Positions 48,130 to 60,017 of a stretch of 64,000 bases of DNA are shown here, in pieces. Source of the stretch: Whitmania pigra (taxonomy: Eukaryota > Annelida > Clitellata > Hirudinida > Haemopidae); assembly GCA_021613335.1 (NCBI GenBank), contig JAJTWR010000001.1, positions 382,001 through 446,000 of the forward strand, written 5' to 3'. A program made the position numbers and the translations under genes. The notes under the pieces were generated by a model that worked only from the letters and a program-made list of their open reading frames with translations, did no database searches and was not told the origin of the DNA. Each line of letters starts with the position of its first letter. Within the stretch, counting starts at the first letter, position 1.

Positions 48130-49993
48130 ATCTGTGTGCTCAACAGGATCAGCAGGACTGGTAAAATCCGAAGAGGAGCCAGAAGAACCGACGTCAGGAC
48201 CGACATCAGGAATCGAGGGCAGTGACTGTGAGATCAAGAAGATCGTCATCAGGAGCGACTGCATCGACTGGGAAAGCATCATCATCATCCTCAGCAGGAT
48301 CCAGGTCATCAACGGTGAGACATTCGTTGACGATAACTAGTAACTAGGCATCAGTGTGTCCGAATTACTTTTCGATAAGATTTTTTGGTAATAAAATAGA
48401 ATATCTTAGAGATGTCTCAAGAAAACTAAGATCAGAGGAAGTCCTGGAGTTTAGATAACCGGCCGCGAACGTACAGTCCGGACGATACGATATAATACGA
48501 TTTGAATGCGATTTTCGATACAACATCTCCACGTCATGATAGGCGAGCATCTAGGGGTGGTAATAATTTTGCAGAAATAAGTGAACAATCGAGATATGAA
48601 ATCGAAATATGTAAGTTAGAAATGCGCGCCAAGGAAATCGCTATGGATCGAATGAAACTAGAACAAAATGGGCGACTAGAGGAATTAAAATTAGATGAAG
48701 CTCATAAGATAAAAATAATTAGGTTAAGAGGAGAAATAAAAAATCTTCGATTAGACACAGCTAGGCTTGAACTATGAACGCAATAGATTAGAACAAGAGC
48801 GGGGGAAGAAAATAATAGAGTCAAGGAGACTTGACCGAAATAGAGCTCACAGAGACGCGATAGAATTATTAGCCACACGAACCGATGCATGTATAAGTGT
48901 ACTAAAAGCTATGGTCGGATACTTTCCTCGTGATCGGGCTGAAGTGCCTGGATATTTTCATTCTCTAGACAAACAATTCGAAAAGTTTCAAGTTGAAGAG
49001 GACATTAAAGCGAAGGTGTTGAAAGCATTTCTTAACTCTAGAGCTCGATCAATCCTGAGTCGATTACATTTGGATCAATTAGATAATTACCAGGAATTAA
49101 AAAAAGGTTCTCTTACGAGAATTTAAAGTAAGTCCCGTTCTTTTACGGGAATGCTTTGTCAATAGAAAAACGTCAGTCGGGAGAAACTTAATCTTAGGTG
49201 GCATCTGACTTACATACTTCTTCGTTATATCGTGTAAAGAGTAGAAATATTAATGAAAGAGCCTAAAGTAGTAAAAAAATTGTCAGAGTCCGTTTATCAA
49301 GACAATATCATCGATTGCAATTTGAATGGTACTCATGCGGAGAACACTTCGTGTAGCGATAATATTCTTTCTCCTGTTGTTCCCAATTCTGAATCTGTCG
49401 AAGGAGAGGGAAAGATTTCTATTTTGCAGAAACATTGTGCTTCTGAGATTGTCAGAGGAGGAGACATATCATGACTGGATCTCTGAGACACCAGACATGT
49501 CTTCCAGATTCGTTATTAACTGAATGATTTGTGGCTCGCGAGTGCATTTCATTACTTTCGATTATTTGTTTAAGCTATCTAATGTCATTCTTGAGCTCAA
49601 GCGGAGGTAATTTAAGATAATGATTAATGTTTTAAAGACAACTGGTTTGATCAACTGGTAGGCATGTGTTGACCTTCTTTCGTGAATTTCCATTGGCTGC
49701 TATTTTAGTAGAATTTATTAGGATTGGTTGACATTTTAGTATATTGTATTAAAATTGTTAATCAGATCCGACGCTTATAAATATGGGTTCGACAAAAGCT
49801 GATATAGGATTAGCTTGATGATTTTAATGATGGTTTTGGATGACTGGTGTCTGACGGTTTCCTGCGGTTTTTAGTCTTAGCTCTTAGCTTGTAAATAAAG
49901 CTTTAGTTCCAATTCCTTGTTTCTTGTGAAGATTTGCGTGTTGGTGGTTGCAGAGGTACTATCTGTTACGGGCTTCGGGTGAAGAACGTTACA
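48130..49993 (+). mobile_element. LTR retrotransposon remnant: gag-like region and LTR
   Basis: 48502-49126 holds a gag-like reading frame split by a frameshift near 48770. It has a charged coiled coil (LEMRAKEIAMDRMKLEQ) followed by a capsid-like part (FHSLDKQFEKFQVEEDIKAK). A polypurine stretch (GAGGAGGAGACA) leads into a 527-bp LTR at 49467-49993, with TATAAATA near 49777, AATAAA near 49900 and the end TTACA. Protease, RT and integrase are absent here. The class looks Ty3/gypsy-like but is uncertain. Confidence 0.65.
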
Positions 49994-51540
49994 GTTTTGA
50001 TCACCAGAAATCTCCTGTTGCCTCCCCGATTTACGATCTTTTCTGTATTTGCATCCTTTGTTGTACCTTGGAGGTCTGATTTTTCCTTTCTGTGACCTCG
50101 CTTAAAAGGCGCCTTTCGTGTCTTACCCACAGTCATTAGGCTCTCCGTCCATACCAGATACTCCTTGTCCAAATGTTTTTGTCTTGTTTCTATTTCCGTA
50201 CTTTCATTCAACAACTGAGATAATTTATCAGTTACTACATTTTATTCAGCCCTAAAACTCTTTCTAGAAAAACAGTCAATATAAAACCACACTGCGGTGT
50301 TTAAGGTCCTCAAACGGTTCAGGGATCACCCAAAGACCATGAAATTAAAATGTTGCTATTTATAAATTATTAAAATTATTGTCTGTCCAATTCCTATTTG
50401 TTTATTTTAAAAGTCGCTTTAAAAGTTATACTAAAATAAGTTATTTAATTAACTAAATTCTCGTTGCTTTAAACTTTATTTGCAACTGAAATTGAATTCG
50501 ACGATGCAAAGTAGTGTTTCAACGACTTTTAAACATGATTAAAAAACTATTATTAAATCATTTCGAATAGCAGATTTTTAACTACAATCTGAAAATCATC
50601 ACTCCCATATGTAAATACATTGTTTACTGACCTCAAAATTGTCCTGAATTGGTAGAAAATAAGTACTCCGAAATGAGGTGTAAGCGTCTTTTAAAAGTAG
50701 TCTCCGTGAGCAGCGGGGTTCTCAAAAATTGATTCATCCCATTTCAAGTACTTTACGTTATACCGTGGCGGTATGCTCACTCAAACGCACATTTGAGGAC
50801 TCAGTTCAACTCGATGGAGTTTTATTTTTTTCATATCTAATGAATGTTTAAACCAATTTAATTTAAAAATTAAATAATTGTATTTTGTTTGTTTGAGATT
50901 AATTAAATTGTCTGTTTAATTATGATATCATAAAAGAGTATGGGTTTGAATCTTCATGTTAAAATTCTAAAAATTATTGAATGCAACGAAATTCGAAAGA
51001 AAAATAGGAAAAAACCATAATTAATGCTAGCATCGATATAAGTCCTCCGTTGGTGACATAAACTTTGAACTGAAATGGAGATAATCTAATTAAATATTAT
51101 TAGATTTATTAAAATACTTCTAATAATTTCGATAATCATTTTCGATTTGTTGCATCAACGGTGCTTGTCAAGAAAAAAGGCTGGAATTTTATGAGGCATG
51201 AATTAAATATAAATATAATTTATTTACATCATTAAAATGTTATAGATCATGTTATTAATCTTTTGATTACTTGTTAGTCAATAAACTGATTGTCAAGAGT
51301 GGCCAAAAAGCATCTTAAAGTTCGTCTTTTGCTGATCGGTCATAATCAATGATGGGCAAAAGTTAACTAAAACTAAAAAGTTACTAACAGTTTAAATATT
51401 TTTATAGTTACAAGAAGAATTTAACTAAATCAAAAAAGTTTAGTTAAAATGATAGTTTAACTAATTTTTTTTAGTTGCTAATTAAAACGTTTAACTAATT
51501 TTAAACTTTTAAAATTACACTTTCTTATTTTTCTGTGGTT
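49994..51540. other. Spacer after the LTR, no clear gene
   Basis: The minus-strand frame 50214-49966 is basic (KAPFKRGHRKEK) and touches the LTR boundary; it could be part of another retroelement but I cannot name it. Near 51350-51500 there are repeated AGTTTAACTAA/TTAGTTAAA words, probably a short inverted-repeat element. Confidence 0.35.
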
Positions 51541-51554
51541 TGGACTGACCTATC

Positions 51555-51735
51555 TCATTCGAGATGTTAACGAATAAATATGAATCTCACTTGGACCTTG
51601 AATTGTAGGATCAGAAATATGTTTCCTTCAATTTAAGCGCGTTTTATAAAATGTATTATAAAAACAAATTATTAATATAAAATAAATGATGATGTAATAG
51701 TACATAATATTTTAATTAGTTAGTACGTACAATGA
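51555..51735 (-). repeat. Fragment of the 3' region of the R2/R4-like element
   Basis: Matches the DNA beyond the RT copies at about 18720-18890, 23870-24010 and 28310-28470 (AACGAATAAATATGAATCTC, CTTGGACCTTGAATTGTAG). No RT coding sequence accompanies it. Confidence 0.7.
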
Positions 51736-52820
51736 TTAAATCTGTTGATAAAATTGTCACTTCAAAATTGGTGATAGTTTGGCGATTATGATTTAAACTA
51801 CCCAAAAATTATAAGTTCCAACCGCAGTTTCCAATCACGGAAATTATTTTATCGAAATAAATTTCAATTCAGTAATTTCCTTTCTAAGAATCCGAAGTTA
51901 AGAGGTCCATCCATCCAACCATCCATCCGTCCGTCGACATCATCTCAATCAGAAACACCCTCGGTTTGCAGGCAGTATTCTTAATAAATAAAATCGTGTA
52001 GGGAAATTTTGGTCACAAATTATATATGTTATATTTACATGAATATTTTTAATGTTTTATAATAATATCGATATTATAATTAGATATTATTTTTATAAAT
52101 TTGGTTTAAATAACTGATTCCAGGAAATCAAAAATTATTTATTCAAAATACTGCCTGCGAATTGAATAATTCGCATTTCTATGTACTTGGTGAACTTGTT
52201 CATTTCCCAAATTACAGATTAAACTCTCAACAAATTGTCGTGAGCAACAATATCATTGATATTATATATGTGTTATCATTAAAATATTGTCATTAATTAT
52301 TAATTACAAGAGTAATAATTTTAATTGCAGTAATCTCATTCGTAACAAAATTGTAATAGCAAAAATTTTAATTGCAGTACCATCACTACAATTTGTCAGT
52401 GTATCGAATCTTGTCTTCAAAGAGACTTAAGACGCCAATAATCAGTTCTTTTTAAATTCTCTCAAATTGTTACAGTGTATATCAATTAATATTCTTAAAA
52501 AAATATTATATTAATTTTAATAAATGTTTCATTTTGAGTAATTGTAATAAAATGAAATATTAACAATCAGCCTTCAAACTGTAAAATAATTTATCCAATA
52601 ATCGACATAATAGGAAGAGAAACACCAGAGATAGTAGAAATGTTGAACTTTTATTGAACGGGATATACTTAGCAAATCAATCAAACCAACAGCAACGTCA
52701 TGTTCCTGGAGTTTAAAAGAAACTCTAATACTATAAATTAATAATTATTAGGTAATGCTGTATTTATGTCCAATTTGAGACAATTTCAGAGAGCCTTTCT
52801 AACGTATTCTGCAATCATTG
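51736..52820. other. Spacer left of the inverted repeat
   Basis: AT-rich; includes a scrambled short piece of the type-B upstream words (GGCAGTATTCTTAATAA). No gene seen. Confidence 0.35.
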
Positions 52821-53151
52821 TTCTTGCTATCAATCGATGATAAGAGGCTAGCCTTAGCAACAAATTTTTTTTATAGGTAATACATATTTACAGTAGCAAG
52901 AGAATCATCACAAATATTTTCTAACAAGTTTTGACTTTTTACGTACCTATAACTATATTATTTAAGAGATTTGATAAATAAATTGGCCATCTCACTCAGT
53001 AAAAGCAACAGCAACGTCGTGTTTCTAGAGAAATATCTCCTCAGTTTTCAATTCACCCTCTTTAGGTTTATGTTCCGATACCCATTTGCCGAAATCAGGC
53101 AAAGCCATGGTGAAATTAACCTTTTTCGTCATCCTGGTAGTAAATGTTTAC

Positions 53152-53440
53152 CTACGGATCTTCAAAGTATGAAGATTGATCTGCTGTCTGTAATGTCAAC
53201 GAGTAGTAATGTCTAGATGATATTGAACTCTTTTTTTTTGGTGCCATACTGTAACATAATTATTTTCTCCTCCAATAATAACTGGACTATCCTCAAAGTT
53301 ATCTCTTTTGTTTTTCAGCAAATTTAGTTTAACACTTTCAGTGTCTATTGTTAGGATTAGTACTACTTTATCAGGTAAAGAAGGATGACTGTTCTGTTTA
53401 AATGAGGGCCCAGTACTGTTGGTCCATTTCACCTGAGCAT
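53152..53440 (-). pseudogene. M12B-propeptide-like exon pair, left-arm copy (broken)
   Basis: Exons 53440-53250 and 53187-53152 (minus) correspond to the right-arm pair at 62956-63244. The text reads KVVLILTIDTESVKLNLL ... PVIIGGENNYVT, then TADQSSYFEDP. The second exon here ends in an in-frame TAG just before its donor, so this copy would be truncated. The assignment to a metalloprotease propeptide is tentative. Confidence 0.45.
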
Positions 53441-53465
53441 CTGAATGTAAATATAATGCTTAAAG

Positions 53466-53545
53466 ATCTTGGCGTGCAGGTTAGCTCAGAGGATAGAGTG
53501 CCTGCTAACTACGATAAAAGCAACAGTCGCTAGGTGTCGTATATG
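53466..53545 (+). repeat. tRNA-like SINE head (mirrored at 62858-62935)
   Basis: GGTTAGCTCAGAGGATAGAG resembles a pol III A box. No matching B box follows, so it is at most a degraded SINE. The right arm carries the inverted copy. Confidence 0.4.
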
Positions 53546-54041
53546 ATAAGTATATGTATAGCAGAGGTATATAATGACATATTTTGTTTTAAAAACTTAA
53601 AATTCTGTTTAACTTAGAAACTTAAGTTTTACACTAATGTTTTAAATAAATTTGTAATAATTAAATATCAATGCAATAGTTTAATTAATGGTTATTATTT
53701 TTGATTGACTGCTTTATAAAACAAACAAGAAATGGTTTGGCATTACTGAAATAATGTTTTTTTTAATTTTTAGAGCCACTGTGAAGGAAAAAACAAAGAA
53801 ATCCAAATCACAAAATCATAACATCCGAATAAAAGTTGTAGCTGAACTGATGCAAAATGAGATTTTATCCATGCATGAAGGAGGAAACGTGGATGAATCA
53901 ATAATCTTCAAAATGAATTTCTTTAGAAGATTTCGGGAAATAAATTTGCCGAGATTTTGTGTTTCATAACCGAGTCCCAAAATGTAAGTTTGGAAATTCC
54001 AAGAAATTCATTTCAAATCCAATTTTCATATTTCAAAATCT

Positions 54042-55379
54042 TTAAAAGACCTGAATTTCACACAGACTCAAGCGTCCACCAGTGGACGAGTTGAGTGGAG
54101 TTTGTTGGACAATGACGTATCTCACTGGTTGTGCTCCTTTGGTAGAACAATTGACTTCAATCCAGGATGCAGCACTCGGCGTTTTAGGGTAGATTCCACA
54201 CAAAGGATAGGTGTTTCTTACTGGTCTCTTTACGAGCCAAGAATCATTGGTGAGACCAATGATCAGGTTGAAGTATCTCGGGAAATTGACAGCTTGAAAT
54301 GCGTTTTTTTAATTATATAAATAGATGCTAAGTTCTTCATCAATAATCATTTAATAATTTTTTATCTAATGATATTTAGCTATTTAATTTAAATATCCGA
54401 ATGTTTTGCAGTTTCGATTAGCTTTCAAAAGCCTGCCTGTCCTAATTCACTATAGAAATTACTTTATACTTGAGACACAAATACATTCAGAACTATTTTA
54501 GAACATTTAAACTTCTAAGGATGAATTAACAATGACAATCCAAATCATCTCAGTTATGCAACGTATTGTAATCAAATGAATAATTAACTATAAAACCTAC
54601 GAGTTCCCCAAGTCGTCAAAATTCGGACGAGCTTGATGGTCACAGTTTGCCTCAAATCCACCATGAACCAGTTCTCTCCTCCGTCAGGATCCTTAGTTTG
54701 AGAACATTCTGCCATCGAAGAGGTAGATCCAAGAAAACCATCCACTGCCAGCCATGACGAAAGGTTGCCCATAGGAACTGCACCTGTTGAACTCTGACAT
54801 GTTTCTCTTTTTAAGGCAAGATTTCCGTTTGCTGAAATTCAAAATTTATAATTTATTTAATTTAGTAAAAACATTCTTTAAAGTAAATGAGTATTTTATT
54901 ATTCTTTTTTTTCTTCTTAATAATTAAATAGTTCATCGCAAAACTAAATTTACTTGGTAAGACAATCCTTGATGGCATCTACAAAGAAGAAATCAATGTA
55001 ACAATGTATTTATTTTCAGTTTATTTCATTTATTTATTTCCGAAAGAACATTTCAAAAGTATCAATTTGTCAAAGTAAAACTCACATTGTAGTTGTAACA
55101 TTTAGGATAGGACATGATCTTGAAGGGAAGGAATTGAAACAACTGACATGTTTTATTATTTTCCAAGTAGTTGAAGCTCGTGCAGTTTATCTGAATCTTG
55201 CAAATCACTGCACACCAGATTTTGGTTTTTACTCCTGTTTCAACTGAAGATGGAAGGTCCAAAGCACATCCTGGTTTGCCGTAACATTCGAGTGTCACCT
55301 GAAATTTGCTTCTGAAATTGGATTCTGAAATATTCACGAAGTTGTAAATGAGTAAAGCTGTTAATAATCTGAAAATCAT
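54042..55379 (-). CDS. PAN + fucolectin-like secreted protein, copy L8 (type B/A mosaic)
   Basis: Minus-strand exons 55379-55086, 54978-54954, 54831-54601, 54292-54042; 266 aa predicted. The signal peptide is type B (MIFRLLTALLIYNFVNIS) but the PAN core is type A (KIWCAVICKIQINC) and exon 1 ends NYN as in L3 and L5. The lectin is STS-type (GSTSSMAECSQTKDPDGG, LVRILTTWG), ending CEIQVF. So exon 1 itself joins two parents within about 100 bp. This is the only inverted copy, in the left arm opposite L10. Open throughout, with standard splice sites. Confidence 0.82.
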
Positions 55380-55582
55380 TTTTAAATATAAAAGTGTTTT
55401 TATGGCATGAAATTTCAAAATAACACCTCAAAAGTTTCAGACTTTTATAACAAATAACTTAAAAGGGGTGCACGGAAGATGATTAGAAGGAAACATCGAT
55501 TTGCAGACGAACGAAGCAAACAATGGATTTGCAACAACCTTTAATTTTGAATATCTATGATGTCGGCTTCAATTGTTTCTAT
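55380..55582 (-). promoter_or_regulatory. Promoter and 5' UTR of lectin gene L8
   Basis: TATAAAA on the minus strand at 55449-55443, 70 bp before the ATG. The conserved TTGCAAATCCATTG word follows upstream, and similarity with L10 stops near 55582. Confidence 0.6.
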
Positions 55583-55587
55583 ATGCT

Positions 55588-55790
55588 TTTAAGAAGGCAT
55601 TAAAACACTTTATTGTTAAATCTAAATATTCATGTACATTACTCGATATTACTTAGTATTTCGTACATCATTGGGACATTGAAACGCAGCATTACTCGTC
55701 AATGGCAATAGGACGTCTGTTAGCAGGAGTTTTTTCCTTTATGTCGTTCCTTTTTTTTTCCTTTCGGTTTCAGGTCGTGCATATTTAAAA
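55588..55790 (+). repeat. LINE 3' fragment (also at 59311-59505)
   Basis: Two direct copies share TTTTAAGAAGGCA, ATTGGGACATTGAAACG, TAATAGGACGTCTGTTAGC and ATGTCGTTCC. In the second copy the upstream text reads SITNLSNIYAFKKALKHF, like the very end of a LINE reverse transcriptase ORF. Confidence 0.65.
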
Positions 55791-55980
55791 TTTTATTTTT
55801 ATTTTCAGTTTGTTTAAATTTATAATATACGTGATCCAGTAAATTTGGAAGTTTAGCTTTACATCATATTTACTCGCTCAGTTGTTCAGTTGTTCATCGC
55901 GACTTTAGCCTCTTTATTTATTTATTTATTTGATTACAGTCCGTTGCATGACTAAGATGATTTGGACAGACTTTAACCTC

Positions 55981-56118
55981 TTTTTTTTTTATTAACGGCC
56001 GTTGCATAGCTAGATGATTAGGACGGTGCTCCCGCAGCGGGGTTTGAACCCCGTGCTGCCATCGTGAGATGTTAGGCCGTTACCGTTACCGCTTAACCGT
56101 TAGGCCATGCGGGCGCAC
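55981..56118 (-). mobile_element. tRNA-derived SINE with target-site duplication
   Basis: Minus strand: GCGCCCGCATGGCCTAACGG (A box), later GGTTCAAACCC (B box), then a 3' tail ATCATCTAGCTATGCAACGG and poly(A) at 55981-55991. It is flanked by the 11-bp direct repeat ACTTTAACCTC (55970-55980 and 56119-56129). The tail matches the 3' end of the LINE at 59694-60017. Confidence 0.88.
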
Positions 56119-56410
56119 ACTTTAACCTCTTATTTATTTATTTGATTATAGTCCTTTGCACTTAAACCTCCTTACCTTTGCTAACTTATTCAGAATACTG
56201 CCTGCAAATCGAGGATGTTTCTGCAAAGTTTTCCTCCAATTGTTTCTTTTGATCATTCCTTGAGTTCCTGTCGCCTTGTTTGCAAGAAAGAGTTCGATTT
56301 TTACAGCATAAGAGAGCTATTAGATTTCTTAATGATAATATTAATAACTCTTTTTAAATATATGCTCGAGGAACAAAATATAAAATATTTTATTAAGTGA
56401 ATCAATGAAT

Positions 56411-57030
56411 AAATATTAATAAGTTATTTTATTTTAATTTTTTAAAATTTGGAAATAGTCCGTCTAATACCAGTGAAATAAACCTCATGCAACTTAAAAT
56501 GAAAGCATGTGCTTCGTAACATGTTTAAGAAACCTGTTTGTTTTATTTTTATTTAAACCACTGACCCTCCATGGGTCCATAAATTCAGCGACGGGAACAC
56601 TTGTTACTTGTTGCTTACTTCTTCGGAATACTGCCTGTAAATCATGGGTAAAAAATTCTCCGGTCGATTCCTACAAACAGTGATGATTATCATGTTGTTG
56701 CTGCTGCTGATGATGATGATGACGATGATGGTGATGTTTAACATTTGTTTTTGAACTTCAAAGGAGTCACAAAAACTAAAGAGAAATTCCTTTATATGTT
56801 ATGTTAATATGTTAATAATATTTTGGGCATTAAATTATTTTATATCGTATTTATTATAGCAAAAATCAAAAACTCTTCTTTTTTATTAAGACGGGAGAAT
56901 GAAACCGTATCCAATATTTTTTTTACTTTGCATTTTTCTTATGAATCACACAAAGTTAAAATATTGGTTGATGTAGTTCGCACACTTGGTCGTCAAGGCT
57001 TAGCTTTCAGAGGCTTCTAGGATGAAAAAA
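56411..57030. other. Spacer between L8 and L9
   Basis: Includes the inverted copy of the 15200-15540 repeat (about 56470-56790) with a GATGATG tract. No gene seen. Confidence 0.45.
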
Positions 57031-57126
57031 AGTAGGGAATGTCAAAAATGGAGATACAATCACATTTCCTCAACGATGTTATCCAGAAACGCAAGATCCA
57101 GCGGATCAACTGTATGGCTTGTTTTA
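57031..57126 (+). pseudogene. Helitron helicase fragment upstream of L9
   Basis: Short degenerate copy (VGNxKNGDTITFPQRCYPE) of the piece at 40320-40420, about 400-500 bp before a type A ATG, as in L3 and L7. Confidence 0.65.
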
Positions 57127-57276
57127 ATCATTTAATCAGTTCTATTAGTTATATATATAACTATATAGTTTTATATTTATATTATATAAAAAAAACTTAG
57201 TATATATATATATAACAGAATTTTAAAAAATATAAAAAAATATAAAATAACTTAATATGAAACATGTTGTTTAAAA

Positions 57277-57539
57277 TTGCTGTCTCCGAGAGAAAATTTA
57301 TCTTAATTAATACCATATAACTTTTAAGCATTATGCTTTCACATTCGTAATGTGGCCGTCCATAGAAACCATTGAAGCTGGCATGATCGATATTCAAAAT
57401 TAAAAGCTTGTTGCAAATCCATTGTTTTCTTCGTTCGTCTCCAATTCGACGTTTCCTTTTTAAACACCACCTATAAAAGTGTGAGAACATTGAGGCACAA
57501 TTATATTTTTAGGCCATTTTACATTTTTAAATTTATAAA
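57277..57539 (+). promoter_or_regulatory. Promoter and 5' UTR of lectin gene L9
   Basis: Conserved block, TATAAAA at 57472-57478, 68 bp before the ATG. Confidence 0.62.
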
Positions 57540-58921
57540 ATGATTATCAGCAGATTATTAATAGTTTTACTCGGTTGCAACCTCATGAATATTTCAGAAT
57601 GTAATATCAGAAGCACATTTCAGATGACACTCGATTGTTACGGCAAACCAGGATGTGCTTTGGACCTTCCATCTTCGGTTGAAACAGGAGTAAAAACCAA
57701 AATCTGGTGTGCAGTGATTTGCAAGATTCAGATGAACTGCACGAGCTTCAACTACTTTGAAAATAATAAAACATGTCAGTTGTTTCACTTCCTTCCCTTC
57801 AAGATCATGTCCTATCCTAAATGTTACAAATACTATGTGAGTTTTAATTTGATTTGCAGATTTTGACAAATTGGTACTTTTGAAATGTTTTTTCAAAAAT
57901 AAATAAATGAAATAAACTGAAAATAGTTACATTTTTGCATTGACGTCTTCTTTGTAGATGCCATCAAGGATTGTCTTGCCAAGTAAACTTAATTTTGCAG
58001 TGAACTATTTAATTATTAAGAAGAAAAAAAAGATTAATAAAATACTCATTTACTTTAAAGAATGTTTTTACTAAATTAAATAAATTATAAATTTTGAATT
58101 TCAGCAAACGGAAATCTTGCCTTAAAAAGAGAAACATGTCAGAGTTCAACATATGCAGTTTCTATGGGCAACCTCTCGTCATGGCAGGCAGTGGATGGTT
58201 TGCATGGAACCGATGTTTTCAAAGCACAATGTGCTCAAACTAAGGATCCTGACAGAGGAGAGAACTGGTTCATGGTGGATTTGAGGCAAACTGTGATCAT
58301 CAAGCTTGTCCGCGTTTTGACGTTTACCTCAAAGCGTAGGTTTTTAGATGTAGTTCTTCATTTGATTAACTAAGATTACTTAGATCAAATTTGTCTAACT
58401 GTTAATGTTAAAACATTTATAGAAATTCAAAGGCGTCATAAAGTTCCTTTATGGGCTGTGAATGTATTTGTGTTTAAAGTATAAAGTAATTTTCTATGTG
58501 AATTACGACATTCACAGTTCATGCTATAGAAATATAAAGGCAAATTAATATAATGCGGTAAAAATTTTAATTGAAAAAATAAATATCTAACTATTAGTGA
58601 AGAAATGACAAAAATATGAAGGATTTAACATTTATTTTCAAAATAGAAAAACTCCCATTTGAAGCTCATGAATTTGTGAGATACCTCAACCTGACCATTG
58701 GTCTCACCAATGATTCTTGGATCGTAAAGAGACCAGTAAGAAACACTTATCCTTTGTGTGGAATCTACCCTAAAATACCAAGTTCGGGTTCCTGGTTTGA
58801 AGTCAATTGTTCAACCAATGGAGCACGGCCAGTGAGATACGTCATTGTCCAACAAACTCCAGTCAAGTTACCCTATGGACATATGAGTCTGTGTGAAGTT
58901 CAGGTCTTTAAAAGATTTTGA
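57540..58921 (+). CDS. PAN + fucolectin-like secreted protein, copy L9 (type A)
   Basis: Exons 57540-57836, 57958-57982, 58105-58335, 58665-58921; 269 aa predicted. Type A signal peptide (MIISRLLIVLLGCNLMNIS) and PAN core KIWCAVICKIQMNC. GTD-type lectin (LHGTDVFKAQCAQTKDPDRG) with VIIKLVRVLTFTS. A shift of one base right after LCEVQVF removes the usual TAA, so the protein ends KRF three residues later. It lies between the arms of the large inverted repeat. Confidence 0.82.
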
Positions 58922-59212
58922 ATGTTGAAAATTGAAGTTGAATCGATTTTCTTGGAATTTCCAAAGTGACGCGGTTGTGACAAACAAAATATTGGAAAAA
59001 TTGTTTCCTGAAAAAGTTTTTCTCATATTTGATGAATTAATTGATATATTATTACAATTACCAACTTTCACTGTAGATTCTGTTGTCTAATCTTCATAAT
59101 CATTATCATAATCGTCATCATCGTCTTCATATTTTTGATTAATACTCGTACGTGTATGGAAAGCATCCATCAGTCCAGCAACAACTTTCTTTCATGTAGC
59201 AGGATTCTGTGA

Positions 59213-59242
59213 TCATCATCATCATCATCATCATCATCATTC
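59213..59242. repeat. (CAT)n tract behind L9
   Basis: ATCATCATCATC run in the 3' flank module, expanded compared with L4 and L5. Confidence 0.9.
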
Positions 59243-59249
59243 CGAATTA

Positions 59250-59510
59250 CGGTATTGATTAAAACAAAGATTTATTCTACCGTTCCACGTAGTATCACCA
59301 ACCTTTCAAACATTTACGCTTTTAAGAAGGCACTAAAACACTTTTCCTGTTAACTCTAAATAATCATGTATGTTTCTCGATATTACTTAGCATTTCTTAC
59401 ATTATTGGGACATTGAAACGCCCCATTACTCGTCAATGTTAATAGGACGTCTGTTAGCGGGAGTTTTTTCCCTTATGTCGTTCCTTTTTTTCCTTTCGGT
59501 TCCAATTTGC
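59250..59510 (+). pseudogene. LINE RT C-terminal end plus 3' UTR
   Basis: The frame reads FTVPRSITNLSNIYAFKKALKH, the usual end of LINE ORF2 (FKKALKxxL), then the untranslated text shared with 55588-55790. Confidence 0.55.
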
Positions 59511-59693
59511 ACTGGCTGTGTGTTTCAATAATAAAAGAAGGAAGAAAATCATCCTGGTTACGCAACGGACTTTAATAAAAAATAACTAAATAAATAAATA
59601 AATTTTCTCTGCGAGACAGCATTTTTAACAACATGTTTGATATTAAGTTCTTTTATATATATATATATGTAAAAAGGCAGGTTAGCCAAATGG

Positions 59694-60017
59694 CCCTCAG
59701 GAAGACGAAAGTGTGCAGCATTTCCTCATGGAATGTCCGGCCCAGTCTGCCCTGAGGAGAGAAATCAGATTGTATACGAATCTATCCGACATGACGTCCA
59801 TGCTTAGCAATCCAGCAAGTGTGGACATCATTTATCGGTGGATTTCCAAAAACAGAAGCGGCTTACTCTAAGCCCTTTACAATTTTACTATAATTAATTA
59901 ATGCATTTCATTATAATAATATTTTTTATTTTTTAACTTACTAACACTAATTAAAGTCCAAATTATCTGAGTTATGCAACGGACTATAATCAAATAAATA
60001 AATAAATAAATAAATAA
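59694..60017 (+). mobile_element. 5'-truncated LINE with 13-bp target-site duplication
   Basis: 59695-59871 codes 58 residues (EDESVQHFLMECPAQSALRR ... WISKNRSGLL, stop). This matches the C-terminal C..HFLxxCP motif of CR1/Jockey-like RTs. The 3' UTR ends GTTATGCAACGGACTATAAT then (AAAT)n. Direct repeats GTTAGCCAAATGG and GTTAGCCGAATGG flank it (59681-59693, 60018-60030). Confidence 0.85.

Larger units (their letters stand above)
52821..56410. repeat. Left arm of a large inverted repeat
   Basis: The reverse complement of about 60110-63567. In order it contains the propeptide-like exons, the STS flank module, lectin gene L8 and the type-B upstream module. The outer edge is near TCTTGCTATCAATCGATGAT. 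The pairing is interrupted at about 55588-56130 by LINE and SINE insertions. Confidence 0.85.

Noticed and set aside
52971..53216. 81-codon frame repeated in the inverted arm (63224-63415)
   Set aside because: Conserved only because the DNA is duplicated; it runs antisense to the propeptide-like exon region and has no domain.
56031..56116. tRNA gene on the minus strand
   Set aside because: Boxes A and B are present but the molecule cannot close a normal acceptor stem, has a LINE-like tail and poly(A), and is flanked by an 11-bp target duplication: a SINE.
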